Below are positions 7,994 to 16,709 of a DNA stretch of 64,000 bases, piece after piece. How positions within the stretch are numbered: the stretch's first letter is position 1; each line of letters starts with the position of its first letter. The position numbers and the translations under genes were made by a program. The notes under the pieces were generated by a model. It was not told the origin of the DNA. It was given only the letters and a program-made list of their open reading frames with translations, and searched no databases. Origin of the DNA: CAVYGM01 sp963768025 (GTDB taxonomy: Bacteria; Bacteroidota; Bacteroidia; Cytophagales; Spirosomataceae). Location of the stretch: NCBI GenBank assembly GCA_963768025.1, contig CAVYGM010000033.1, positions 87,737-151,736 on the forward strand, read 5' to 3'.

Positions 7994-9934
7994 TTAGCCG
8001 TACACCCGCCGCAGCTTGATATTTTCGGCGGGACGGATCACCAAAGGTACCTTTTCCACCTTCACCGAGCTGCTATCAAGGCCGAACCATTTGTCTTCGG
8101 AGGTAGTAAAATCCTTGATAAAAAAGTAGGCTTTCATAATAATTTGTTCAAAAAACGGCAGCTCGTTCTCATACGACAGGAATCGCTCCAATACAACAAA
8201 CCGAAAATCTCCGGTCATATTCTGCCGGCTTAGGGACTCGTACCGGCTGGTGATGTCAACCTCCTTGTTTTTGACCATATCCTCGATCACCTTGCGGAAA
8301 AATAGATTGATGCGCTGTTCCACCCGGAAACCCAGCCGAAACGTCACCTTTATTACGTCGTCTTCTTCCAGTACATCCACCTTGTATTCCATTGTATAGG
8401 GATCATCGAGGGTATCCACGTGGACAAACCAATAGATATCCGCGCGCTTGGGTCGTTTCTGAAATATGGAATACATTACCTTGGTCTCAATTTCTCTGGC
8501 GCGGGATGCATTGCTCATAAACACCAGGTGGGTGGAGTACTTGGGAATACTGATGTCCCGGCTCAGTTCCCGCAGGGCCGGGAGGTAGGTTTCTAATTTG
8601 ACGTATTCGGTAAGTCGTAACTTAATGTAAAAGGCTCGCAGCCAAATGAGCATGATGGTACCCATGATGCCCCCTATTAGTACCGACACCCAGCCTCCAT
8701 GGGTGAACTTAACCACATTGGCCACTAGGAAACTTAGCTCGACGACCAAATAGAAAACCAAAAAGGTAGTTACCCACCACATGTTAATCTTCTTGACGTA
8801 CAAGTAGTACGCAAACAGAATGGTACTCATGAGCATGGTCATGGTGATGGCCAGGCCGTAAGCAGCTTCCATTTTTGAGGACTCTTTGAAATAAAGTACC
8901 ACCCCCACGCAACCGGCAAATAGCATGAAATTGATACTTGGTACGTACAACTGCCCTTTCTGATTGGATGGATACACCAGGCGCACCTTGGGCCAGAAGT
9001 TCAGGCGGATGGCCTCGCTGATAAGCGTAAAAGCCCCGCTCAGCATAGCCTGACTGGCAATAACCGCCGCCATGGTAGCAATGCCAATTCCGAAAGGCAA
9101 AAACCAGAGTGGCATGATCTCGTAGAAAGGGTTCCGGTCGCCTAGCAACTGACCGGTGAATTTCAAGACATAGGCTCCTTGGCCAAAGTAGTTTAACAGC
9201 AAGCATATTTTGACAAAAACCCAACTAACGCGAATGTTTCCCCGGCCGCAGTGGCCAAGGTCCGAATAGAGGGCTTCGGCTCCGGTGGTACACAGAAATA
9301 CGGCTCCCAAGAGCCAGAAACCACCCGGATGAGCCACCAACAGCTTGTAGGCGTAGTAGGGGTTGAACGCTACCAGCACGCCTGGATCATGGAGAATTGA
9401 AGAAAAACCAACGGTGCCCAGCATAATAAACCACACGAGCATAACCGGACCAAAGGCAGCCCCTACTTTGTTTGTCCCCAACACCTGAAGGGTGAACAGG
9501 ATGACCAGAATAATCAGGACAATGGGGATGGTTTCTATGGTTGGATAAATAGATCGCAAACCTTCTACCGCCGAAGAAACAGAAATGGGAGGGGTAATGA
9601 CACTATCGGCCAGGAGGGTACTTCCCCCAATAATAGCCGGGACCGTGAGCCATTTGGCATGGCGGCGAACCAGAGCGAAGAGGGCGAATATCCCTCCTTC
9701 CCCTTTGTTGTCAGCCCTTAGGATCAGGATCACGTACTTGACCGTGGTCTGAAACGTAATGGTCCAGAAGATGCAGGAGAGAGCTCCCAGGATCAGTTCT
9801 TCGGAGATGGGTTCGGTGCTGGCAATGGCCCTGAGTACGTAGAGAGGAGAGGTACCGATGTCACCAAAAATAATGCCCAGAGCTACCAGCAAACCGGCAG
9901 CTGATACTTTTTCTAAATTTTTATGATTGTCCAT
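7994..9934 (-). CDS. kup: Kup-type potassium uptake permease
   Basis: 646-residue low-affinity K+ (and Cs+) symporter of the KUP/HAK/KT family in the inner membrane. Family signature GDIGTSPLY sits at 24-32 in the first helix. About twelve hydrophobic segments follow to about residue 450, then a hydrophilic cytosolic C-terminal domain of about 190 residues, as in the E. coli protein. Length is standard. It is convergent with the aldo/keto reductase and has a -7 element at 9995-10002. Confidence 0.95.
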   Translation of the reverse strand: MDNHKNLEKVSAAGLLVALGIIFGDIGTSPLYVLRAIASTEPISEELILGALSCIFWTITFQTTVKYVILILRADNKGEGGIFALFALVRRHAKWLTVPAIIGGSTLLADSVITPPISVSSAVEGLRSIYPTIETIPIVLIILVILFTLQVLGTNKVGAAFGPVMLVWFIMLGTVGFSSILHDPGVLVAFNPYYAYKLLVAHPGGFWLLGAVFLCTTGAEALYSDLGHCGRGNIRVSWVFVKICLLLNYFGQGAYVLKFTGQLLGDRNPFYEIMPLWFLPFGIGIATMAAVIASQAMLSGAFTLISEAIRLNFWPKVRLVYPSNQKGQLYVPSINFMLFAGCVGVVLYFKESSKMEAAYGLAITMTMLMSTILFAYYLYVKKINMWWVTTFLVFYLVVELSFLVANVVKFTHGGWVSVLIGGIMGTIMLIWLRAFYIKLRLTEYVKLETYLPALRELSRDISIPKYSTHLVFMSNASRAREIETKVMYSIFQKRPKRADIYWFVHVDTLDDPYTMEYKVDVLEEDDVIKVTFRLGFRVEQRINLFFRKVIEDMVKNKEVDITSRYESLSRQNMTGDFRFVVLERFLSYENELPFFEQIIMKAYFFIKDFTTSEDKWFGLDSSSVKVEKVPLVIRPAENIKLRRVYG

Positions 9935-9994
9935 TGGCAGCTAATGACGAAAAAGGGTGCTCTATGTAAAGATACATTCTAGCAAAAAAGTCGC

Positions 9995-10002
9995 CAAAAT
10001 TA
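9995..10002 (-). promoter_or_regulatory. -7 promoter element for kup
   Basis: The minus strand reads TAATTTTG, an exact TAnnTTTG match, 61 bases upstream of the kup ATG. Confidence 0.5.
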
Positions 10003-10067
10003 GAAATAATAGCCTTATACCATTGCCAATCTTAACATTAAATTTTTATAATTGAAAAAACCCTGAT

Positions 10068-11417
10068 TTAAAAAAAAGTATCGAACAGCAAATAGGCATT
10101 CAGGCCCAGAATTATGGTGGCAACCACCCAGCTAATGACCTTTAACCGAGGGCTATTGGCAAAAATTCCCATTTTGGTTTTGTCACTCGTAAAAATAACC
10201 AGGGGAATCACCGCGAAACTTAGCTGCATGGACAGAATTACCTGACTTAGTACCAGCAACTCGGCGGCTCCATCCTCTCCGTACAGGATGGCTACCACCA
10301 AAGCAGGCACAATGGCAATGAGGCGGGTGATGAGCCGCCGCAGCCAGGGTTTGAGTCGTAGATTCAGGAACCCCTCCATCACAATCTGACCAGCCAGGGT
10401 TCCCGTGAGGGTAGAGTTTTGGCCGGAAGCCAGCAGCGCTACCGCAAAGGTAATGCCGGCGAGCTCTACGCCCAGCACCGGATCGAGTAGGTGGTAGGCA
10501 TCCGTGATATCCGCTACTTCAAAGCGCCCGTTGCTATGGAAGGTAGCCGCCGACAGGATCAGGATGGCGGCATTGACAAAAAAGGCCAGTCCCAGAAATA
10601 CCGTGGAGTCAATCGTGGCAAATTTTATCGCTTCTTTTTTGCCTCCTTCGCTGCGGGAAAAGTTTCGGGTTTGCACAATGCTGGAATGCAGGTACAGGTT
10701 GTGCGGCATCACCGTGGCACCCAGTATACCGATGGCGATAAACAGGGCGGTCGAATCGGTAACTACCTTGGATTGGGGTACCAGCCCTCCCAGAATTCCG
10801 GATAGAGAAGGTTGCGACACAATCATCTCGTAGATGAAACAGACCATAATGAGGCCGATCAGCCCGCCGACGATGCTTTCGAGCACCCGAAAACCCTTGT
10901 GCTGGAAATACAGAATCAACAGTACGTCAAAGCCCGTGAGTACTACCCCTACCGAAAGGGGCATCCCAAAGAGCAGATTAAGGGCGATAGCCGACCCAAT
11001 GACTTCGGCCAGGTCGCAGGCGGCAATGGCTATTTCGCACAGGATCCAGAGCACAAATGACACGGGACGTGAGTAGTAATCACGGCAGGCCTGAGCCAGA
11101 TCGCGACCGGTGGCAATCCCTAGTTTGAGGGCCAGGTGCTGCAACAACATGGCGAACAGGTTGGAAATGAGGATAACCGACAGCAACGTGTAGCCAAACC
11201 GCGACCCGCCTTCAATGTCGGTTGCCCAGTTGCCGGGGTCCATATAGCCAACGGCCACCATTAGACCGGGCCCCACGAAGGCGAACATTTTTCGCCACCA
11301 GCCTTTTCCCTGAGGAACTTCGATGCTGGAAAAAACTTCGGGTAGGGAGGGGGATGAAGCGGAAGTGCGATAAGCTACCGGTTCGGTTGATTCTTTACTG
11401 AGTAATTCGTTATTCAT
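10068..11417 (-). CDS. mntH: NRAMP-family Mn2+/Fe2+ transporter
   Basis: 449-residue proton-coupled divalent-metal importer. The helix-1 metal site DPGNW has Asp60 and Asn63, and the helix-6 motif MPHNLYLHS has Met237, which together match the ligands of the E. coli and Deinococcus proteins. About eleven membrane segments are visible. An N-terminal soluble tail of about 45 residues is longer than in E. coli. It is divergent from a DtxR/MntR-type regulator, with a DtxR-like operator in the shared control region (11494-11512) and a -7 element at 11465-11472. This predicts repression when metal is plentiful. Manganese versus iron preference is not decided by sequence. Confidence 0.95.
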   Translation of the reverse strand: MNNELLSKESTEPVAYRTSASSPSLPEVFSSIEVPQGKGWWRKMFAFVGPGLMVAVGYMDPGNWATDIEGGSRFGYTLLSVILISNLFAMLLQHLALKLGIATGRDLAQACRDYYSRPVSFVLWILCEIAIAACDLAEVIGSAIALNLLFGMPLSVGVVLTGFDVLLILYFQHKGFRVLESIVGGLIGLIMVCFIYEMIVSQPSLSGILGGLVPQSKVVTDSTALFIAIGILGATVMPHNLYLHSSIVQTRNFSRSEGGKKEAIKFATIDSTVFLGLAFFVNAAILILSAATFHSNGRFEVADITDAYHLLDPVLGVELAGITFAVALLASGQNSTLTGTLAGQIVMEGFLNLRLKPWLRRLITRLIAIVPALVVAILYGEDGAAELLVLSQVILSMQLSFAVIPLVIFTSDKTKMGIFANSPRLKVISWVVATIILGLNAYLLFDTFF

Positions 11418-11464
11418 AAAACCTATTTATACCAGGGTACCTGAGAACTTCTATTATTGGAAAG

Positions 11465-11472
11465 CAAATATA
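11465..11472 (-). promoter_or_regulatory. -7 promoter element for mntH
   Basis: The minus strand reads TATATTTG, an exact TAnnTTTG match, 48 bases upstream of the mntH ATG. The operator at 11494-11512 covers the region where the -33 contact would lie. Confidence 0.55.
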
Positions 11473-11493
11473 AATTATTATTTAAAATTATTT

Positions 11494-11512
11494 TTAGGTT
11501 AGTCTAAATTTT
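11494..11512. promoter_or_regulatory. Putative DtxR/MntR operator between mntH and its regulator
   Basis: TTAGGTTAGTCTAAATTTT matches 14 of 19 positions of the DtxR/IdeR consensus TTAGGTTAGSCTAACCTAA, including the whole left half. The core TTAGTCTAA is a perfect palindrome around its middle base. It lies between the mntH -7 (11465-11472) and the regulator -7 (11535-11542), so one bound dimer could block both. Confidence 0.6.
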
Positions 11513-11534
11513 TTTAAATACAATAAGTAAATCG

Positions 11535-11542
11535 TACTTTTG
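11535..11542 (+). promoter_or_regulatory. -7 promoter element for the DtxR/MntR regulator
   Basis: TACTTTTG is an exact TAnnTTTG match, 40 bases before the ATG at 11582. It overlaps an in-frame TTG at 11540, arguing that translation does not start there. Confidence 0.55.
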
Positions 11543-11581
11543 CGTTATACAAGATTCCCGATGAATACAGCTGGAGTAGCC

Positions 11582-12244
11582 ATGCAGAACTCATTTACCG
11601 AAGAAAACTACCTTAAAATCATTCATAGCCTGTCCGGGCCCGAGGGCTCGGAAGTGAGTACCAACGCCTTGGCCGAAGGTACCGCCACCCGTGCCGCTTC
11701 GGTTACGGATATGCTCAGGAAATTGGCAGAAAAAGACCTTATCCACTACAAGAAGTACCAGGGAGTGCGGCTGACCCCCAAAGGGGAAAAACTGGCCCTA
11801 AAGGTCATTCGTAAGCATCGGTTGTGGGAGGTTTTTCTGGTGGATACCCTGGGGTTTGGCTGGGATGAAGTACACGACATCGCCGAGGAACTGGAACATA
11901 TTCCTTCGGATAGGCTGGTAGAGCGCTTGGATACTTTCCTGGGAAAACCGCAGTTTGATCCACACGGGGACCCTATCCCCGACGCAAAAGGAAACATGCC
12001 AACGGCTGATTATCTGAAACTTTCCGAAGTACCCGAAGGCAATACAGTACTTATGATGGGGGTGTTGGAGCATGCACCCTCCTTTCTACAGCACCTCGAC
12101 CGCTCCGGTATCATGCTTGGATGCGAAATGGAGGTGAAAGAAATTAACGAGTACGATAAGTCGGCGATGGTGGTGATTGACCAGAAAAAGAACTTGTTTA
12201 TAAGTCAGGAAGTCTCCAAAAATCTACTAGTACAACGCCGTTAA
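11582..12244 (+). CDS. mntR: DtxR/MntR-family metal-dependent transcriptional repressor
   Basis: 220 residues from the ATG at 11582. The N-terminal winged helix covers about 1-65 (FTEENYLKIIHSLSG, ATRAASVTDMLRKLAEKDLI). The metal-binding dimerisation domain follows, with KHRLWEVFLVDTLGFGWDEV and HDIAEELEHIPSDRLVERLD, then a C-terminal FeoA/SH3-like domain. Such proteins repress metal-uptake genes when bound to Mn2+ or Fe2+; the divergent NRAMP gene is the obvious target. ATG 11582 is preferred because a GGAG lies just upstream and it gives the usual opening; ATG 11561 is an alternative. The gene is followed after 15 bases by the LptF/G gene. Confidence 0.9.
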   Translation: MQNSFTEENYLKIIHSLSGPEGSEVSTNALAEGTATRAASVTDMLRKLAEKDLIHYKKYQGVRLTPKGEKLALKVIRKHRLWEVFLVDTLGFGWDEVHDIAEELEHIPSDRLVERLDTFLGKPQFDPHGDPIPDAKGNMPTADYLKLSEVPEGNTVLMMGVLEHAPSFLQHLDRSGIMLGCEMEVKEINEYDKSAMVVIDQKKNLFISQEVSKNLLVQRR

Positions 12245-12259
12245 GGCAATTTGCTCCCT

Positions 12260-13342
12260 ATGAAATTCAAGATCCTGGATCGTTACATTCTCAAGAACTT
12301 CCTGATTACCTATCTCTTCGTGGCGTTTGTGATTGTGCTTATTATCTGCATGATTGACTACACCGAAAAAGTAGACGATTTTATTGAGAAAAAAGCTCCG
12401 GTTTCCGCTATTCTATTACAGTACTACCTCAACCTGATCCCCTACTGGATCAATTACATCAGTCCGCTGATGGTATTTATTGCTACGGTATTTTTTACTT
12501 CGCGCATCGCGGCCCGCACCGAAATCGTGGCCATGCTTAGCAGCGGAATAAGCTTCGGGAGGCTACTTGTACCCTATTTTATGGGAGCTACGGTGCTGGG
12601 TGGCGTCATGTTTTTGCTGGTGGGATGGGTATTGCCCAAGGCCAACAAAGTCCGGAATTCTTTTGAGCAGAAGTACGTAAAGGACGAATTTTATTACGAC
12701 GGCCGCAATGTCCACATCAAGGTAGCCCCCAATGTGTATGCGTACCTGGAAAGCTACAACGTCACGACCCAAACCGGCAATAAATTTACGCTCGAATCGG
12801 TAGACGGTAATGTGCTCACCAAGAAACTAACGGCGGATCGGATTGTGTGGCAGCCCAAAAAAAACAAATGGGAATTGCACGACTACCGCATCCGGACCCT
12901 GGACAGCCTGCGGGAGGGCCTTTCCTTCGGCACCACCATGGACACCCTCATCAACCTGCGTCCCAAAGATTTCGAGAGCGATTACAATCTGTTTGAGACC
13001 TTTACTCTTCCGGAGCTAAACGACTACATTGCGCTGCTCCGCAGCCGGGGGGCGGACGGCCTGGAAGTATACCTGATCGAAAAATACACCCGCTTCACCC
13101 AGCCTTTCGCCATTCTGATCCTGACCGCCATCGGGGTGATCGTATCGGCCCGAAAAAGCCGCCGGGGCGTGGGCTTGCAAATTGCCCTGGGTTTTGCCCT
13201 GGCGTTCATCTACATCCTGTTCTTTCTCCTTTCCAAAGGGGTAGCTGAGTCCGGGAATATCAATACCCTACTGGCCGTTTGGCTGCCCAATATTATCTTT
13301 TCGTTCGTGGGAGTGGGGTTGTTCAAAACGCTGCCCCGATGA
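12260..13342 (+). CDS. LptF/LptG-family lipopolysaccharide export permease
   Basis: 360 residues from the ATG at 12260 (an in-frame TTG lies nine bases upstream). It opens MKFKILDRYILKNFLITYLF, typical of YjgP/YjgQ proteins, with three N-terminal and three C-terminal membrane helices around a periplasmic beta-jellyroll of about 170 residues. These permeases, with the LptB ATPase, pull lipopolysaccharide from the inner membrane. The sequence alone does not separate LptF from LptG. Its stop overlaps the next start (ATGA at 13339-13342), so the two are translationally coupled. Confidence 0.9.
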   Translation: MKFKILDRYILKNFLITYLFVAFVIVLIICMIDYTEKVDDFIEKKAPVSAILLQYYLNLIPYWINYISPLMVFIATVFFTSRIAARTEIVAMLSSGISFGRLLVPYFMGATVLGGVMFLLVGWVLPKANKVRNSFEQKYVKDEFYYDGRNVHIKVAPNVYAYLESYNVTTQTGNKFTLESVDGNVLTKKLTADRIVWQPKKNKWELHDYRIRTLDSLREGLSFGTTMDTLINLRPKDFESDYNLFETFTLPELNDYIALLRSRGADGLEVYLIEKYTRFTQPFAILILTAIGVIVSARKSRRGVGLQIALGFALAFIYILFFLLSKGVAESGNINTLLAVWLPNIIFSFVGVGLFKTLPR

Positions 13343-14238
13343 GTGCGTCCCCTTCGTTGCGTTCCTACCTGCAACTACATTTTCTGGTGGTGATCTGGGG
13401 GTTTACGGCCATCCTGGGCCTATTGGTGTCCATTGCTCCTACGGCATTAGTGCTGTATCGCACCTCCCTGGCGGCTCTGGGCCTGGCACTGGTTATTTTT
13501 GTGCGCAAAAAAAATTTCCGGGTTGGGTATCATCAAGCCTTCCTGCTGATGCTCGTTGGTTTTTTGTTATCCACCCATTGGATTCTCTTTTTTCTTTCCG
13601 CTCGGGTGTCCACGGCTTCGGTCTGTTTGGCGGGTATGTCCACTTCTTCCCTCTGGACCAGCCTGGTGGAGCCACTCATCAACCGCCAACGCATCAAATT
13701 TCTGGAAGTAATCTTAGGGCTTGTGGCGGTAATAGGCCTTTATATCGTTTTTCGTTTTGAATTCGATCATGCCCTGGGGCTTGGCCTTGCCGTAGGCTCG
13801 GCGTTTCTGGCCGCTCTGTTCATGGTGGCCAATAGTCATTTTGTCAAAAGACACGATGCTTTTGTCATCACCTTCTACGAAATGATTGGCGCCAGTGTGT
13901 GTTCTCTGCTGTTTGTTCTGTTTTTTCAGATGAAGGGCCTCAATAATCAACTTCCTCTCTGGCCCCAAGCATCCGACTGGCTCTGGATTTTGATATTGGC
14001 CTGGGTATGCACCGTGTATGCCTATTCCATGGGTACCCACCTGATGAAACAGTTTTCGGCCTATATGGTCAATCTTACCGTGAACCTCGAACCTGTGTAC
14101 GGAATCGGGCTGGCCTTTCTGATTTTTGGTGAAAAAGAACGCATGACACCGGGCTTTTACCTGGGTACATTGGTGATTTTACTGGCGGTGCTTGCCTATC
14201 CGGTGTTGTCCAGAAAGACCAAACTGGTGGAAAAGTAG
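13339..14238 (+). CDS. EamA/DMT-superfamily membrane transporter
   Basis: 299 residues with about ten hydrophobic helices in two repeated halves, the drug/metabolite transporter plan (FLVVIWGFTAILGLL near the start, LTVNLEPVYGIGLAFLIFGE near the end). The second EamA half ends GFYLGTLVILLAVLAYPVLS. Substrates in this family range widely and cannot be named. The ATG at 13339 overlaps the LptF/G stop, which supports it over an upstream in-frame start. Confidence 0.88.
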   Translation: MSASPSLRSYLQLHFLVVIWGFTAILGLLVSIAPTALVLYRTSLAALGLALVIFVRKKNFRVGYHQAFLLMLVGFLLSTHWILFFLSARVSTASVCLAGMSTSSLWTSLVEPLINRQRIKFLEVILGLVAVIGLYIVFRFEFDHALGLGLAVGSAFLAALFMVANSHFVKRHDAFVITFYEMIGASVCSLLFVLFFQMKGLNNQLPLWPQASDWLWILILAWVCTVYAYSMGTHLMKQFSAYMVNLTVNLEPVYGIGLAFLIFGEKERMTPGFYLGTLVILLAVLAYPVLSRKTKLVEK

Positions 14239-14316
14239 CCCAGGTTACACTTGGCAACCCGGCTGGTGATTTAGGCCGAGTTTTGGAACAGGTTACCAGT
14301 TTTTGCCATTTCCTGT

Positions 14317-14324
14317 TATTTTTG
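14317..14324 (+). promoter_or_regulatory. -7 promoter element for the glycosyltransferase gene
   Basis: TATTTTTG is an exact TAnnTTTG match, 24 bases before the ATG at 14348. It suggests the glycan cluster has its own promoter. Confidence 0.45.
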
Positions 14325-14347
14325 CCCCACAAAACTACAATGTTAGG

Positions 14348-15298
14348 ATGAAGACAGCGCGTTTGCTATTGGTGATACCCTGTTACAACGAAGAGGCAAT
14401 TCTGCGCTACACGTACGATACGTTGAAGCAGTATTACGATGATTGCAAGGGGAAGGGGTTGATTAGTCCGGATAGCAAAATTTGTTTTGTAAACGATGGA
14501 AGTCGTGACCGGACCTGGGAAATTATTGATGAAATTTCCCAGGCTGATCCAACCATAATCGGGATTAAATTATCCAGGAATTTTGGCCACCAAAGTGCTA
14601 TTCTGGCGGGACTGGAACACCATGTGGATGAATACGACTGCTTCATTACGCTGGATGCCGACCTTCAGGACGACATCCACGCCATGACCGCCATGATCGA
14701 AAAGCACCGTGAAGGCGCTCAGATCGTATACGGCGTTCGCAATGACCGCACCGCCGACAGCTGGTTTAAGCGGGCCACGGCCGAGAGTTTCTATGTTCTC
14801 ATGCAAAAAATGGGTGTTCCCGTCGTCTTCAATCACGCCGATTTCCGCTTAATGGATCGTCGGGTGCTTCAGGAACTAGGAAATTTCAGAGAGATCAATC
14901 TTTTTCTCAGGGGAATTGTGCCGTTGGTTGGATTCAAAAGCGACAAGGTATTCTACAAGCGCATGGAGCGCCTAGCCGGTGAAACCAAGTACCCCGTAAG
15001 CAAAATGTTGCTCTTCGCCTGGAACGGAATCACCTCCTTTTCTACGTTTCCCATGCGGCTGGTGCTTTATTTTGGCTTTTTTAATTTCCTGGTAGCCATG
15101 AGTATCATTGGGTATATTATCATTACCTATTTATTCGGCCTCACCGTACCCGGCTGGACTTCCACCCTCCTACCCCTCACTTTTTTTAGCGGCTTTAACA
15201 TGATGGCCCTGGGGCTCATTGGAGAGTATATTGGGAAAATTTACGAGGAAGTAAAAGGACGTCCCCGGTATATTATAGAAAAGGTGGTACATGAATAA
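14348..15298 (+). CDS. GT2 glycosyltransferase, GtrB/ArnC/dolichol-phosphate-mannose-synthase type
   Basis: 316 residues from ATG 14348. The GT-A domain opens LLLVIPCYNEEAILRYTYDT, has the nucleotide-sugar motif FVNDGSRDRTW, and the metal-binding DAD (103-105) in TLDADLQDD. Two C-terminal transmembrane helices (about 225-285) are typical of GtrB-like enzymes, which charge a polyprenyl phosphate with a sugar on the cytosolic face. A partner GT-C enzyme would then use the lipid-linked sugar outside; the next two polytopic proteins are candidates. The preceding 15 codons of open frame lack the family start and overlap the promoter. Confidence 0.9.
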   Translation: MKTARLLLVIPCYNEEAILRYTYDTLKQYYDDCKGKGLISPDSKICFVNDGSRDRTWEIIDEISQADPTIIGIKLSRNFGHQSAILAGLEHHVDEYDCFITLDADLQDDIHAMTAMIEKHREGAQIVYGVRNDRTADSWFKRATAESFYVLMQKMGVPVVFNHADFRLMDRRVLQELGNFREINLFLRGIVPLVGFKSDKVFYKRMERLAGETKYPVSKMLLFAWNGITSFSTFPMRLVLYFGFFNFLVAMSIIGYIIITYLFGLTVPGWTSTLLPLTFFSGFNMMALGLIGEYIGKIYEEVKGRPRYIIEKVVHE

Positions 15299-16709
15299 CC
15301 TTTTCAGAACATACCGAATCGTTGGCAACGGCGTCAATATAGCGCTTTTCGCCGGTGTGCTGGTGCCGTTGGTAGCTTTGTCGTGTTACAACCACCCCTC
15401 CGCCGCCGACGACTACGGCTACATAGATACGGTATTCAAGTACGGCTGGCTGGAAGCCATGCATTACTATTACACTGGGTGGACGGGGCGATATTTTGGA
15501 ATTTTTCTCAATCACACCAATCCCCTGCTTTTTCATTCGGTGGTGGGTTTTAAAATACTCCCCATTCTGCTGGTAGGTGGCCTGGCCGGGGCACTTTATC
15601 TCCTCTTTCGACAGCTCACCCCAACTCTTTCGCCACCGGCGCACCTAGGGTTTGTGGGAGTACTCTTGTTCCTGTACCTCCTCAAAATTTCCAGCGTGGC
15701 CGAGGCCTTCTACTGGATGGCTTCATTTGTAACGTACACGGTTCCCAGCATTCTCACCTTTTGCTGGGTGGTGGTGGCCCTGAGGTGGTACCGGCTCGAA
15801 ACCTCCCGGATGAAGCTCCTGACCAGCATCTTTGCGGGTTTCCTTACCTTTGCCATCATCGGCAGTAGCGAAACCAATCTGCTCACCATCCTATTGTTGC
15901 TGGCGGGCTTTTATGGTTACCGACTCCTGTTTCACAAAAAAATAGACGGCCTCATGATCGGAGTTGGGATAGCGGCGGTACTTGGCTGTTTTCTGTATTT
16001 CTCCGCTCCGGGCCTTACGGTGCGCCTCGGTGGCAATCCCCTGGGTGGGAATATCCCCTACTCCATAGCAAACGCGTTCAAAAAACTCGCCCAATTGGGC
16101 ATAGGCTGGATCCTGGGCACACCACTGCTGCTCTTTACGGTGGCCTGGCTGGGGGTTCTTTCTCGCATCACCATTCAGGCCCGAATGCACTTTGCTGTTC
16201 CCTTCTGGTACGTGGGACTTTTGTACATTGGAATACTGTCAGCCCAGCTTTTCACTTCCTACTACGGCATCGGCATTGATCCCACGGCCCGTGAGATCAA
16301 CTGCGTGTACCTGTTTTTTTTGGTAGGCTGGTTTTATACCACCGGGGTTCTGTATCATACCATCAGCCAGCACTTTATGCTGCCGGGATTGCCAAAATTT
16401 GGCCAGGTAATCTGCCTGGTTGCTCTGGGTTTGTGGACGACTTATGCTTTTTATACCAATTCCAACGTGCGAATGGTATACTCCGATTGGTGGAGTGGAA
16501 CAGCCGCCGCGTACAATGCCGAATTGTACCAGCGATACGATTTGATACAAAACTCCACTTCGCCGGTCGTGTACCTACCGGCCATCGAGCACAAGCCCCA
16601 ATCGCTTTTCGTTGACGATATCAAGGACAATAAAGACCACTGGTGGAACAAACTCATGGCTGGGTACTACGGCAAAGAGGCGATATATTTAAAGCAAAAA
16701 AATGATTAG
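15291..16709 (+). CDS. Polytopic membrane protein, DUF6056-like
   Basis: 472 residues with about eleven hydrophobic segments. An Asp-Asp pair early on (HPSAADDYGYIDTVFKYG) followed by an extracytoplasmic loop with YTGWTGRYFG resembles DUF6056 proteins and GT-C glycosyltransferases, in which the first loop holds acidic catalytic residues. The start overlaps the upstream stop by eight bases, so it is co-translated with the GtrB-like enzyme. A role in transferring a lipid-linked sugar is an inference from this pairing and topology. Confidence 0.7.
   Translation: MNNLFRTYRIVGNGVNIALFAGVLVPLVALSCYNHPSAADDYGYIDTVFKYGWLEAMHYYYTGWTGRYFGIFLNHTNPLLFHSVVGFKILPILLVGGLAGALYLLFRQLTPTLSPPAHLGFVGVLLFLYLLKISSVAEAFYWMASFVTYTVPSILTFCWVVVALRWYRLETSRMKLLTSIFAGFLTFAIIGSSETNLLTILLLLAGFYGYRLLFHKKIDGLMIGVGIAAVLGCFLYFSAPGLTVRLGGNPLGGNIPYSIANAFKKLAQLGIGWILGTPLLLFTVAWLGVLSRITIQARMHFAVPFWYVGLLYIGILSAQLFTSYYGIGIDPTAREINCVYLFFLVGWFYTTGVLYHTISQHFMLPGLPKFGQVICLVALGLWTTYAFYTNSNVRMVYSDWWSGTAAAYNAELYQRYDLIQNSTSPVVYLPAIEHKPQSLFVDDIKDNKDHWWNKLMAGYYGKEAIYLKQKND

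Noticed and set aside
11540..11581. TTG at 11540 as start of the DtxR/MntR gene
   Set aside because: It overlaps an exact -7 promoter element, so it would lie upstream of the transcript.
13279..13338. Upstream start for the EamA transporter inside the LptF/G gene
   Set aside because: The added residues are hydrophilic with no family match, while ATG 13339 overlaps the LptF/G stop in the usual coupled manner.
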